In this document: piece after piece, positions 20,839 through 29,534 of the stretch
Numbering within the stretch: position 1 is the first letter of the stretch
Layout of the letters: each line of letters starts with the position of its first letter
Assembly: GCF_002850745.1 (NCBI RefSeq)
Contig: NZ_PJOK01000087.1
Location: 1 to 54,762 of the forward strand
DNA length: 54,762 bases
From: Nonomuraea indica
GTDB taxonomy: Bacteria > Actinomycetota > Actinomycetes > Streptosporangiales > Streptosporangiaceae
Direction of reading: 5' to 3'
The notes under the pieces: generated by a model
Told to the model about the DNA's origin: nothing
The model's database searches: none
What the model saw: only the letters and a program-made list of their open reading frames with translations
Position numbers and translations under genes: made by a program

Positions 20839-22860
20839 GTGGCGGTCCGCTTCTCCGCTGACGGGCAGGACTACACCAGGACGCTGTCGCTGGGCACGCA
20901 AACCCAGTTCACAGTGACCTGCTGGGTGAAGATCAGCACCGATCGCAACAGCTTCTCGACCGCCTGGTGCCTGGACAGCGGAGCCACATCGGACGTCTAC
21001 ACCCTGCAAACCGACGCCGACGGCACCACGATGGGACTGTTCCACGAGAGCGCGCCCACCTACAAGGCGGCCCGCACATTGACCGCAGGCACCTGGTACT
21101 TCTGGGGGATCTCGGTCGATGGGGTGAACGGGACAGCCATCTCGCGCGCCCTCGGGGATGCGTCCTTCGCTGTCGCGACGTGGACAACCGGCGCGGCGTC
21201 CACCAACGTCGCCACGCTGCGACTCGGCGAGTCGGTCTTCGGCGGGGAGTGGCTCAATGGCTGCCTGACGTCAGTCAAGTTGTGGACCGGCGCAGCGCTC
21301 ACTCAGACGGAACTTGAATCGGAGTACTGGTCCCACGTACCGCGCCGCACATCGAACCTGGCCGCCTGGTATCCGCTTCTCACCCCCGAGACGACTGACT
21401 ACAGCGGCAACGCACGAACTCTGTCGGGCGGCACGAGTACGACCGTCGAAGACGGGCCGGGCATCTCATGGGGCTCCAGCCCGCCGATCGTCCTACTCCC
21501 CACCGCCTCCGACGTCGTCACTGGCGAACTGGCTGCCGCCCTGCCCGCGGTCGGCGGGTCTGCGGTCAGCACGATCACAGCGCCAGCGAATCTGGCTGCT
21601 GCCCTCCCTCCTCTCGGCAGCAGCACGACCGGCAGGGTCACCGTCGATGGCGCGGCCCTCGTTACCCTCCCCAAGCTGGGCGCTCACGCCGACGCGACCG
21701 CCACCGCATCGGGTGTCGTGCCCGCGTCCCTGCCGCCGCTTACTGCCCACGTCGACGGACACCTCGCCGCCGCTGCCCAGATCGGCGCTACGCTCCCCAT
21801 CCTCGACACAGACACCACCGGGGCCGTCACCATACCCGGCACACTGGCAGCATCCCTGCCGAGCCTCGACGGCAGCCTGCAAGCCACCGCCGTCGTTGCC
21901 GGGCAGGCCGCCCCCACGCTGCCCGCCCTCGACGCCGACGCGCAAGGCGGGGCCACCGCAACAGCCGCCATGGCGGCCACGCTGCCCCTGCTCGGCGCAA
22001 ACCTGACCGCCGCCGCCACCGCCACCGCCACAACTAACGCCGTCCTGCCGCCGCTCACGGCAAGCCTCGAAGGCGTCGCTACGGCGACCACGGAACTGAC
22101 GGCCAGCCTGCCTGTGCTGCAGGCAGAGCTGACGGGGATCGCGGAGTCGCAGGGCGGCGCCGTCCACATGCTCCTCCCGCGGCTCGGCGCCGCAGCCACC
22201 GGCATCCTGACCGCCCACGGCGACGTCACCTGTCTGCTTCCCGCCCTGGCCGGCGAGGCGACCGGCACCGTCTCCACAGACGGCTACGTGTCCGCAGTCC
22301 TGCCGCCGCTCGAAGCTCAGGCCACCGGCCGATCGCAGGCGACGGGCAGCCTTAACGCGAACCTCCCGCCGCTCACCGCTGGCGTCGAAGCCGCGGCCAC
22401 CGCTGAAGGCGCCCTCGACGCGGCACTGCCCGCCCTCGGCGCCGCCTTCACCGTGACCGCCGAATCCGCGGGGGGACACCTCGACGCGGCCCTGCCGAGT
22501 GTGGGTGCTGCCCTCACCGGGGCGGCCAGCATCGAAGGGCAGACCAGCGCAGAACTCCCGCCACTCGCGGCAGGATTGGTCGGCGCGGTCTCCACGGAGG
22601 GCACGCTAACCGCCGGCCTGCCCCCGCTCACCGCGAGCGTGCAGGCCGCCGTCATCCGCCCCGCTGGGACACTGGACGCCCGCCTGCCCGCTCTCGTCGG
22701 TGCCCTGACAGGCACGTCTGATGCCACCGAACTGCCCGACCTGATCGTGCGCGTCGGCCCGCCCCAACTCGGCTGGCCCACCGGAACACCAACCCTGCCC
22801 CCGTCCACAGGAACGCCCGCCCTGGGCTGGCCTGTCGGCCCGCCGAGCCTGGAGGGTTGA
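20839..22860 (+). CDS. LamG-like domain plus 19 LPPL repeats, fibre-like protein
   Basis: 673 residues from GTG 20839. Residues 1 to about 205 form a concanavalin A/LamG-like jelly roll (FTVTCWVKI, GTWYFWGISVDG, LNGCLTSVKLW, then LAAWYPL), a carbohydrate- or protein-binding domain common in phage receptor proteins. Residues about 230-633 are 19 tandem 21-residue units of consensus x-LPPL-x-A-x3-G-x5-G-x-L-x-A. The C-terminus has Trp at 646 and 664 in a GPPxxGW setting, twice the 9-residue period of the short paralogue. A long fibrous appendage with a binding head is the natural reading. Position upstream of the terminase suggests a head fibre or separate tail fibre. Confidence 0.7.
   Translation: MAVRFSADGQDYTRTLSLGTQTQFTVTCWVKISTDRNSFSTAWCLDSGATSDVYTLQTDADGTTMGLFHESAPTYKAARTLTAGTWYFWGISVDGVNGTAISRALGDASFAVATWTTGAASTNVATLRLGESVFGGEWLNGCLTSVKLWTGAALTQTELESEYWSHVPRRTSNLAAWYPLLTPETTDYSGNARTLSGGTSTTVEDGPGISWGSSPPIVLLPTASDVVTGELAAALPAVGGSAVSTITAPANLAAALPPLGSSTTGRVTVDGAALVTLPKLGAHADATATASGVVPASLPPLTAHVDGHLAAAAQIGATLPILDTDTTGAVTIPGTLAASLPSLDGSLQATAVVAGQAAPTLPALDADAQGGATATAAMAATLPLLGANLTAAATATATTNAVLPPLTASLEGVATATTELTASLPVLQAELTGIAESQGGAVHMLLPRLGAAATGILTAHGDVTCLLPALAGEATGTVSTDGYVSAVLPPLEAQATGRSQATGSLNANLPPLTAGVEAAATAEGALDAALPALGAAFTVTAESAGGHLDAALPSVGAALTGAASIEGQTSAELPPLAAGLVGAVSTEGTLTAGLPPLTASVQAAVIRPAGTLDARLPALVGALTGTSDATELPDLIVRVGPPQLGWPTGTPTLPPSTGTPALGWPVGPPSLEG
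21526..22737 (+). repeat. 19 tandem 63-bp coding repeats (21-residue LPPL unit)
   Basis: Nineteen in-frame units of about 63 bp, each encoding L-P-(P/A/S)-L-x-A. DNA identity between units is low except around CTGCC(G/C)CCGCTC, so the array is old and selected at protein level rather than freshly amplified. Six further units lie at about 18765-19154. Confidence 0.7.
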
Positions 22861-23144
22861 TGGCGTACATGCCCGCCAGCTCCAAAGAGGCGCTCCGCGT
22901 CCCCTACCACCAGGACGCGACCGCCTACCCGGTCGAGATCGCCGTCGTCCGCGAGTCCGAAGGTGAACCCGCCGACAGCGACTACCACCCGGCGCAGTGG
23001 GACGGCGGCGCCGCCACCATCATCATCGGCGCCGGCTCCGACGTGCCGCTCACCCCCGGCTCGTACGTGGTGTGGACGCGCCTGACCACCGCGACGGAAC
23101 GGCCGGTACGCCGATCAGGGACGCTCACGGTCGGCGAGGCGTGA
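22860..23144 (+). CDS. Ig-like partner, second copy
   Basis: 94 residues from ATG 22860 overlapping the TGA of the repeat protein; ATG 22869 is better spaced from GGAGGG. Same fold as the gene at 19320: VPYHQDATAYPVEIAVV, IGAGSDVPLTPGSYVVWTRL, then a G-x-LTV end. With the upstream repeat protein it forms the second copy of a two-gene cassette. Stop overlaps the next GTG. Confidence 0.6.
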   Translation: MAYMPASSKEALRVPYHQDATAYPVEIAVVRESEGEPADSDYHPAQWDGGAATIIIGAGSDVPLTPGSYVVWTRLTTATERPVRRSGTLTVGEA

Positions 23145-23344
23145 CCTCCCGATTCTGGGCGCGCGTCCAGCTGGCGCTCGCTCTCGTGTGGATGCTGCTG
23201 ATCGCGCCGACGCTGATCTGGTGGCGCGACAGCGTCCTGTGGGTCGCGCTGATGTCGCTGTGGGCGAACATCGCAGCGCACCTGTCCGCGTGGCAGGCAG
23301 CCCGCGCCGAACGGAAGATCGACGAAGCGGGCGAGGCGTCATGA
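23141..23344 (+). CDS. Small two-span membrane protein
   Basis: 67 residues from a GTG overlapping the upstream stop. Two hydrophobic spans (about 7-25 and 30-50) separated by a short WWRDS loop, then a basic and acidic helix tail. It ends on the terminase start (ATGA). Similar short membrane proteins often precede actinophage terminases; role unknown. Confidence 0.55.
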   Translation: MTSRFWARVQLALALVWMLLIAPTLIWWRDSVLWVALMSLWANIAAHLSAWQAARAERKIDEAGEAS

Positions 23345-24876
23345 CGATCACCGCATGGGAGGTGGCCGCCCGCCACTTCCAGCCGCGTCCCCGCCGCTGG
23401 GCCACCCCAGGCGAGATGGCGAAAGCGCTCGACCCGACCACCGTCCAGACATCGGCACTCGACGTCATCGACCAGCACCTGGTCGCGCTCGCAGACCGGG
23501 ACATCGACCGGCTCATGGTGTTCATGCCGCCCCAGGAGGGCAAGAGCGTCCGCGTCTCGCACCGGTTTGTCGAATGGCTGCTCACCACCGACCCCGACCT
23601 GCGCGTCGCCATCGTCTCCTACGCCGACGAGATGGCCCGCAGGTGGGGCTCCGACATCAAACTCGATGCCCAAGCGTTCAACGGCGACGACGGCACCGTA
23701 GACCTCGGCCTGAGGTTGCGGGCGGACTCCCGCGCCGCCGGCCGGTGGCAGATCGACGGGCGTAAGGGCGGCGTCTACTGCGTCGGCGTCGCCGGAGCGC
23801 TCACCGGCAAACCGGTCGACGTCATGGTGATCGACGACCCGATCAAAGACCTGGAGCAGGCTCAGTCCGCGGTCTACCGGGAGCGGGCGTGGCGGTTCTG
23901 GCAGGCCGTCGCCGTCCCCCGGCTCGGGCCAGGCTCCCGCGTGGTGCTGGTGCAAACCCGCTGGCACGAGAACGACCTAGCTGGGCGGCTACTGGAGCAG
24001 GATCCCGACCGGTGGAAAGTCGTCTCCATTCCCGCTGTGGCGGAGGCCGACGACGACCCGCTCGGCCGCCGACCGGGCGAGGCGATGCGGTCGGCCCGCG
24101 GCGATCGAGACTGGGCGAAGATCCGGTCGGATGTCGGTGAGTACGTGTGGGCCGCCCTCTACCAGCAGCGCCCCGCCCCCGCCGACGGCGGCCTGTTCAA
24201 GCGGGCGACGTTGCGGCATTGGACGAAGGGCGCCGACCAGCGGATCCTGCTCGATGGCCGCATCGTGGATCTGCGGGACTGCTGGCGGTTCCTCACCGTC
24301 GACCTCGCCGCCTCCACCCGTACGAGCGCCGACTACACCGTGGCCGCAGTGTGGGCGATCGGCGTGGACGGCGACCTCGTCATGCTCGACGGGATCCGGG
24401 AACGGATGGACCCGGCCGGGCACTGGCCTGCCGTTCGGGCGCTTCGCGAACGCTGGTCGGCCGACGTCGTGTTCGTCGAGTCGCGCATGTTCGGCACGAC
24501 TCTCGTCTACGAGGCGGGCAGGGCCGGCGTACCGGTGCAGGAGCTGCACGCCGACGCTGACAAGGTCACCCGAGCCCTCCCCGCCACAGCCCGCGCCGAC
24601 TCCGGGCGGTTGTGGTTCCCGCCCGAAGACCGGTTCCCGGCGTGGGGCGACTGGCGAGACGAACTGCTGGCCTTCCCCAACGCCCGTCACGACGACGTCG
24701 TTGACGTGGTCGCCTACGCGGCCCGGGTCGCGGGGGCGCACTGGCTGCCGATGGAGTCCGCCGCCCAGGTGGACGCCCGCCGCGCCGCCTCACCAGCAGA
24801 CGACGTGATCGGGCAGGCGTACGCGGCAGCGACCGGCGGCAGCAACGGACTCGACCTGATGAGCCTCAACTACTGA
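23341..24876 (+). CDS. terL: Terminase large subunit
   Basis: 511 residues from ATG 23341. It is the ATP-driven DNA packaging motor and headful or site nuclease. An atypical Walker A MPPQEGKS is at 62-69, Walker B VMVIDDP at 161-167, the coupling motif QTRWHEND at 205-212, and the RNase H-like nuclease has LTVDLAAS (about 320-327), a VFVES acidic residue and the C-terminal ARHDDVVD (about 454-461). Length and layout fit Terminase_6-type large subunits. The portal gene follows 10 bases later. The small subunit is probably encoded upstream at 16003, but this is unproven. Confidence 0.93.
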   Translation: MTITAWEVAARHFQPRPRRWATPGEMAKALDPTTVQTSALDVIDQHLVALADRDIDRLMVFMPPQEGKSVRVSHRFVEWLLTTDPDLRVAIVSYADEMARRWGSDIKLDAQAFNGDDGTVDLGLRLRADSRAAGRWQIDGRKGGVYCVGVAGALTGKPVDVMVIDDPIKDLEQAQSAVYRERAWRFWQAVAVPRLGPGSRVVLVQTRWHENDLAGRLLEQDPDRWKVVSIPAVAEADDDPLGRRPGEAMRSARGDRDWAKIRSDVGEYVWAALYQQRPAPADGGLFKRATLRHWTKGADQRILLDGRIVDLRDCWRFLTVDLAASTRTSADYTVAAVWAIGVDGDLVMLDGIRERMDPAGHWPAVRALRERWSADVVFVESRMFGTTLVYEAGRAGVPVQELHADADKVTRALPATARADSGRLWFPPEDRFPAWGDWRDELLAFPNARHDDVVDVVAYAARVAGAHWLPMESAAQVDARRAASPADDVIGQAYAAATGGSNGLDLMSLNY

Positions 24877-24886
24877 ACGGGGTGAC

Positions 24887-26965
24887 ATGGCAGCCAACGC
24901 CCCGACCAGAGACATCGGGTACCTCGACCAGCACTACGGGCTGTGGCTCGGCGACTGGCTGGAGCTCATCCCTGACCTGATCTGGCCCAACAGCGTGCAG
25001 ACGTACGCGCGGATGCGGCACGACCCGCAGTTGACCGCCGTCCTCGCCGCCTACACGCTGCCGATCCGCCGCGCCACCTGGGCCCTCGACCCCGCCGGCT
25101 GCCGTGACGAGGTCGCCCAGCTTGTCGCCGACGACCTGGGCCTGCCGATCCTCGGTGCCGACGCCAAGCCTGGCCCGGCGCGCAGGCGCGGTGTGCGCTG
25201 GGCCGACCACCTCCGTCTTGCCCTGCTGTCGCTGACGTACGGCTTCGCACCGTTCGAGCGCCGCTACGAGATCCGCGAGGGCAGGGCCCGGCTCGTCGCG
25301 CTGGGGGAGCGGCTGCCGCACACGATCGGTGCCATCAACCTCAACCGCGACGGCACCGTCAAGACGATTCAGCAGGACCTCGCGCCCGTCTCCCAGCCGA
25401 TCCCTGCCGACCGGCTCGTCTGGTACGTGCACGAGCGGGAGGGCGCCAACTGGGCGGGCCGCAGCGTCATGCGCGCCGCCTATGGTGCCTGGCTGCTGAA
25501 GCACGAGGTGTGGCGTGTCCACGCCACCAGCATTCGCCGGTTCGGGATGGGCGTCCCCAACGTTGAGGCGCCGCCCGGAGCGAACCCGGCGCAGGTGGCT
25601 GAAGCGCAGCGGCTCGCCAGCTCGATGCGGGTCGGCGACCAGGCCGGCGTCGGCCTGCCGTCCGGCTACCGGCTGAACATCACCGGCATGACCGGCAGCG
25701 CCCCTGACGCGATGGGCTTCATCCACTACCTCGACCAGCAGATGTCACGACAAGCCCTGGCAGGGCTGATGGACCTGGGCGACACCAGCAACGGCAGCAG
25801 AGCGCTCGGGCAGTCGTTCCTTGACTTGTTCTTGCTGTCGCTTCAGGCGGTCGCCGAGGAGATCGCCGAAACCGCGACGTCTGGGCAGCCCGGCATCCCC
25901 GGCATCGTCACCCAGCTCGTGGACTACAACTGGGGCGAGGACGAGCCCGCGCCGCGGATCGTGGTGCAGGACGTCGGCTCCCGCCAGGAGGTCACCGCCG
26001 AGGCGCTCGACCAGCTCATCCGGTCGGGAGCGATCACCCCGGACCCGGAGCTGGAAGCGTACGTGCGCAAGTCGTGGCGGCTCCCCGAACGCGCTCAGGT
26101 GGCGCTAACGGCGCCGCCCGCACCGGAACCGAATCCTGAGCCTGCCGCGACGCCTCAAGCCCGCCAGAGGCGCCGTGCAGCCCGAGCCCGGCACATCCGG
26201 GCTGCCGCCGACCAGGAGGGCGTCAGAAGACAACTCACGCTCGCCGAAGACGCCTCCGGGATGGACCCGGAGAAGATCCAGCAGGCGTGGCAGCAGGCCC
26301 TCGACGCCCTCCTCGAAACGTGGGAAGGCGTAGCCGACGACTGGCGTAACCAGCTCGCCGACCAGATCGAGCAGGCCATCGCCGACGACGACCTCGAAGC
26401 GCTCGCCGACCTGACGCTCGACAGCACAGCCGCTGCTGCGCTGCTCACCGCAGCCATGATCGCCATGGCTGTGCTGGCCGCCGAGCAGATGGCCGACGAA
26501 GCCGCCTCGCAAGGCGTGCAAGTCGAGCAGCCGCCCGTCGACGAGGAAGCGCTCGGCGCGGTCGCCGCCGTCATCGCCGCGCTGCTCGCCGCATGGCTGG
26601 CCGGCGCCGCCGCCCGCGAGGCGCTCCGCCTCGCCGTCCCCGGCGCTGCCGCCGCGCCGGCGGCCGCTGCGGTGGTGGCGTTCCTGGCCGGCCTGTCGGA
26701 CCGGTTCCTGCGCGACCAGCTCGGCGCCGCCCTGTCGCAAGCTCAGGCCGCCGGCAGGTTCGCCGTGCTCGACGCCGCCCCCGAGGCCGAGTACGTCGCC
26801 AGCGAGGTGCTCGACGCCTCAACGTGCGGCCCATGCCGCGAGGTGGACGGCCACGTGTTCGACGACCTCGACGACGCCAAAGCCGCTTACGGCAACGGCA
26901 GCTACATCGCGTGCGAGGGCGGAGTCCGCTGCCGCGGCACCGTGATCGCCCTCTGGAACAACTAG
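24887..26965 (+). CDS. Portal protein fused to MuF-like minor head protein
   Basis: 692 residues from ATG 24887. Residues about 1-430 resemble the Mu gp29/DUF935 portal family (N-terminal YLDQHYGLWLGDWLELIPDL; middle SYRxR-like RRYEIREG and WAGRSVMRAAYGAWLLKHEV). The portal forms the dodecameric DNA gate at one capsid vertex. After a basic linker (about 440-470) the C-terminal part is helical and ends in a MuF/gp7-type minor-head motif: DASTCGPCREVDGHVFDD, then CEGGVRCRGTVIALW, with four Cys likely binding zinc. Separate genes encode these in many phages. Length is well above a normal portal of about 450-500 residues. Confidence 0.88.
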   Translation: MAANAPTRDIGYLDQHYGLWLGDWLELIPDLIWPNSVQTYARMRHDPQLTAVLAAYTLPIRRATWALDPAGCRDEVAQLVADDLGLPILGADAKPGPARRRGVRWADHLRLALLSLTYGFAPFERRYEIREGRARLVALGERLPHTIGAINLNRDGTVKTIQQDLAPVSQPIPADRLVWYVHEREGANWAGRSVMRAAYGAWLLKHEVWRVHATSIRRFGMGVPNVEAPPGANPAQVAEAQRLASSMRVGDQAGVGLPSGYRLNITGMTGSAPDAMGFIHYLDQQMSRQALAGLMDLGDTSNGSRALGQSFLDLFLLSLQAVAEEIAETATSGQPGIPGIVTQLVDYNWGEDEPAPRIVVQDVGSRQEVTAEALDQLIRSGAITPDPELEAYVRKSWRLPERAQVALTAPPAPEPNPEPAATPQARQRRRAARARHIRAAADQEGVRRQLTLAEDASGMDPEKIQQAWQQALDALLETWEGVADDWRNQLADQIEQAIADDDLEALADLTLDSTAAAALLTAAMIAMAVLAAEQMADEAASQGVQVEQPPVDEEALGAVAAVIAALLAAWLAGAAAREALRLAVPGAAAAPAAAAVVAFLAGLSDRFLRDQLGAALSQAQAAGRFAVLDAAPEAEYVASEVLDASTCGPCREVDGHVFDDLDDAKAAYGNGSYIACEGGVRCRGTVIALWNN

Positions 26966-26974
26966 GAGACCAGG

Positions 26975-28189
26975 GTGAGAAAGACCCCGCACGCCCACAC
27001 CGCGGACTGGTACCGCATCACCAACCGGGCCGACGGCGCCACCGAAGTCGCCATCTACGACGAGATCGGATGGTTCGGCGTCGGCGCCTCAGAGTTCATC
27101 AACGAGGTGCGGAACATCTCCGCCTCTGAGATCACGGTCCGGCTCAGTTCGCCCGGCGGCGACGTGTTCGACGGGATCGCCATCCACAACGCGCTGCGCG
27201 CCCACCCGGCCAAGGTCACCGTCCACGTGGACGGCCTTGCCGCGTCGATCGCGTCCGTCATCGCGCTGGCTGGCGACAGGGTCGTGATGCAACCGCACTC
27301 CCAGATGATGATTCACGACGCGTCGAGCATGTGCTACGGCCAGGCCGCCGACATGCGGGAACTCGCCGACAGGCTCGACCGGCAGTCCGACAACATCGCC
27401 GGCGTCTACGCCGAACGCGCCGGCGGCACCGTCGCCGAGTGGCGCGACCGGATGCGCGGCGAAACATGGTTCACCGCCGACGAGGCAGTCGCCGCCGGCC
27501 TGGCCGACGAGGTCGCGCCGCGCCGCAACGAAGAGGACAGCCCGCCGCAGGTGGCGAACGCGTGGGACCTGTCCAGGTTCCGCTACGCCGGACGCTCCGC
27601 CGCCCCGGCACCGGTCGTAGCCATGGCCGCGACCGCCCAAACTCCCCCGGCCGAGCCGGCCGCGGGGCCCACAGAAACCCAGGAGGAGGACAGCATGTCC
27701 ACTCTGAGCGAGGGCCTGCGTGAGCGGCTCGGCATCGGCGCCGACGCTGAGCTCGACGACGACGCCCTGCTCGACGCGCTCGACCAGGCTCTGACCGAGC
27801 GCGCCGACCCGCCCGCCCCCGAGCCCGTCGAGACGCCGGAGCCTGTCGCCGCACGCCTGCCCGAGGGCACCGTGCTGGTCGACGCCGAGCGGCTCGCCCA
27901 GCTCGAAGCGCAGGCCGCCGAAGGCGTCGCAGCGAGGGCGCAGCAGCGCGCTGAGGCTCGCGACCGCGCCCTCGACAACGCCATCGCCAAGGGCAAGTTC
28001 CCGCCGTCGCGGAAGGCCCACTACGCCGCGGCGTGGGACGCCGACCCTGAGGGCACCCAGCAGCTTCTCGCCAGCCTCGCCGAGGGCATCGTGCCGCTCG
28101 CCGATGTTGGCCAGCCCGGCGGCGAGCCCACCGACAACGGCTTCGACGCCGAGGTCGACCGACTCTTCTCCACCCCCGGACGGAGCTAA
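26975..28189 (+). CDS. ClpP-like prohead protease with scaffold domain
   Basis: 404 residues from GTG 26975. The S14 peptidase domain (about 25-185) has the oxyanion loop RLSSPGGDVFDG (56-67), catalytic Ser91 in DGLAASIAS and His114 in MMIHDAS, with EAVAAGLADE closing the fold. It would cleave scaffold and possibly the capsid during maturation. From about 240 onward the sequence is a helical, acidic scaffold-type region that also has its own strong start (27695). The layout equals lambda C/Nu3. Confidence 0.88.
   Translation: MRKTPHAHTADWYRITNRADGATEVAIYDEIGWFGVGASEFINEVRNISASEITVRLSSPGGDVFDGIAIHNALRAHPAKVTVHVDGLAASIASVIALAGDRVVMQPHSQMMIHDASSMCYGQAADMRELADRLDRQSDNIAGVYAERAGGTVAEWRDRMRGETWFTADEAVAAGLADEVAPRRNEEDSPPQVANAWDLSRFRYAGRSAAPAPVVAMAATAQTPPAEPAAGPTETQEEDSMSTLSEGLRERLGIGADAELDDDALLDALDQALTERADPPAPEPVETPEPVAARLPEGTVLVDAERLAQLEAQAAEGVAARAQQRAEARDRALDNAIAKGKFPPSRKAHYAAAWDADPEGTQQLLASLAEGIVPLADVGQPGGEPTDNGFDAEVDRLFSTPGRS
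27695..28189 (+). CDS. Nested scaffold protein (internal start)
   Basis: In-frame ATG 27695 lies 4 bases after AGGAGGAGGA (27681-27690), a much stronger ribosome site than needed by chance. It would give a 164-residue helical acidic protein identical to the C-terminus of the protease-scaffold, with a coiled-coil stretch (about 70-105). By analogy with lambda Nu3 it would be the main scaffold in excess over the protease form. Inferred from sequence only. Confidence 0.7.
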   Translation: MSTLSEGLRERLGIGADAELDDDALLDALDQALTERADPPAPEPVETPEPVAARLPEGTVLVDAERLAQLEAQAAEGVAARAQQRAEARDRALDNAIAKGKFPPSRKAHYAAAWDADPEGTQQLLASLAEGIVPLADVGQPGGEPTDNGFDAEVDRLFSTPGRS

Positions 28190-28192
28190 CTC

Positions 28193-28585
28193 GTGAGCGA
28201 CTACCTGCCGATTTTCACTCCGGCCGAGACCGCCACCTTCACCACCAGCGCCGCCGTCACCGGCGGTCAGCTTCTGGCCGTCTCCGGCAACGGCACGGTC
28301 GCCCCTGCGGCGGCCGGCAGCGCCTCCTGGATCGGCGTCGCCTCCGGGGACGCCACCTCCGGCGCGCGCGTCACGGTGTTCTGCCGCGGCACCGTCCACG
28401 AGTCAACGGCGTCCGGCGCGATCACCGCTGGCGCGCAGCTCGCCACCGGCGCCGCCGGCACCGTCGCCTCCCTCGCCGCGGCGGCCGGCGCCACCGCCGG
28501 CGACATCAACAGCGCGCGTGGCGTCATCGGCGTCGCGCTCACCACAGCAGCCGACGCGGCCAAGGTCCGCTGGATGGCCTGGTAA
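28193..28585 (+). CDS. Capsid decoration (cement) protein, DUF2190-like
   Basis: 130 residues from GTG 28193. A beta-rich Ala/Gly/Thr/Val protein with FTPAETATFTTSAAVTGGQL and a GVIGVALTTAADAAKVRWM end. The pattern VTGGQLLAVSGNGTVAPAA fits small capsid-stabilising proteins encoded between protease and major capsid genes. It probably binds capsid hexamers from outside. Confidence 0.75.
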   Translation: MSDYLPIFTPAETATFTTSAAVTGGQLLAVSGNGTVAPAAAGSASWIGVASGDATSGARVTVFCRGTVHESTASGAITAGAQLATGAAGTVASLAAAAGATAGDINSARGVIGVALTTAADAAKVRWMAW

Positions 28586-28596
28586 GGAGCCTCTCG

Positions 28597-29523
28597 ATGC
28601 CTGTTAACCCGTACGCTCCGCCGAGCCTGTCCGGTGACCTGCTCACCATCCACCGGCTGCTCGCGTCGCCGACGCAGATTCAGCGTCGGCTGCAGACCAT
28701 CACCGACATGCGGTTCATCTCCGACCAGATTCTCACCCAGCGCTTCCGGTCGTCCGGCGGCGCGGTGCTGTACGAGGTCAGTGAGCCGATCTTCACCGAT
28801 CGGACGCCCGAGGCTGTCGGCCCCGGCTCTGAGTACCCGAAGGCCGTCACCCCGATCGGTGCTGCGGCGCTGGCGTCGGTCCTGAAGTGGGGCCAGGCCA
28901 CCCGCATCACCGACGAGGCGATCAAGCGCAGCGTTCCCGCCGGCGCGCCGGTCGACCGGGCACTGCGCAAGGTCATCAACACCGTAATCCGGCACATCGA
29001 CGGCATCACCATGTCGGCTGTCGCGTCCGCGGTCACGCAGACGCAGCTCGCCGGTGACGACTGGGTCGCCTCGACCGCGACGATCCTGCGGGACATCGAG
29101 CTGGCGACGGCCAAGATCGAGGACCTGCAGATGGGGTACCGGCCGGACACGATCGTCATGTCCAGCACGAAGTACGCCTACATGGCGTCCGACGAGCGCA
29201 TCTCGAACCTGCGGCGCCGAGAGGCGACCGACAACCCCGTCTACGGCGGCGAGATCGAGCGGATCGGCGGGTTGGCCATCATCAAGGCGCCGCTGTCGTC
29301 GCTGCCGTCGGATGACGTGTGGATCCTCGACAGCCAGCAGCTCGGCGGTATGGCCGACGAGACGAATGCCGACCCCGGCTACACCGTGTCTGAGATGGCG
29401 GTGCAGATCCAGACGGAGCGGCTTGCGTCGAAGGACTCCTGGGAGATGTGGGGCCGTCGTATCACGGTGCCGGTCGTGCAGGAGCCGGGCGCCGCCATCA
29501 AGATCACCGGCACGAACCCGTAA
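28597..29523 (+). CDS. Major capsid protein (HK97 fold)
   Basis: 308 residues from ATG 28597 after AAGGAG. Position directly after protease, scaffold and decoration genes, length, and motifs support this: GSEYPKAVTPIGAAALASVL (E-loop region), an RADKTDEAIK-like WGQATRITDEAIKRSV spine helix, and a C-terminal VYGGEIERIGGLAIIKAPLS P-domain strand. It assembles the icosahedral shell. No N-terminal delta domain is visible, consistent with a separate scaffold. Confidence 0.9.
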   Translation: MPVNPYAPPSLSGDLLTIHRLLASPTQIQRRLQTITDMRFISDQILTQRFRSSGGAVLYEVSEPIFTDRTPEAVGPGSEYPKAVTPIGAAALASVLKWGQATRITDEAIKRSVPAGAPVDRALRKVINTVIRHIDGITMSAVASAVTQTQLAGDDWVASTATILRDIELATAKIEDLQMGYRPDTIVMSSTKYAYMASDERISNLRRREATDNPVYGGEIERIGGLAIIKAPLSSLPSDDVWILDSQQLGGMADETNADPGYTVSEMAVQIQTERLASKDSWEMWGRRITVPVVQEPGAAIKITGTNP

Positions 29524-29534
29524 GGAGACTGGCC

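Noticed and set aside
18708..22860. CRISPR-like array, considered because of regular 63-bp units
   Set aside because: Units are coding, diverged in DNA and lack spacers; the period is a protein repeat.
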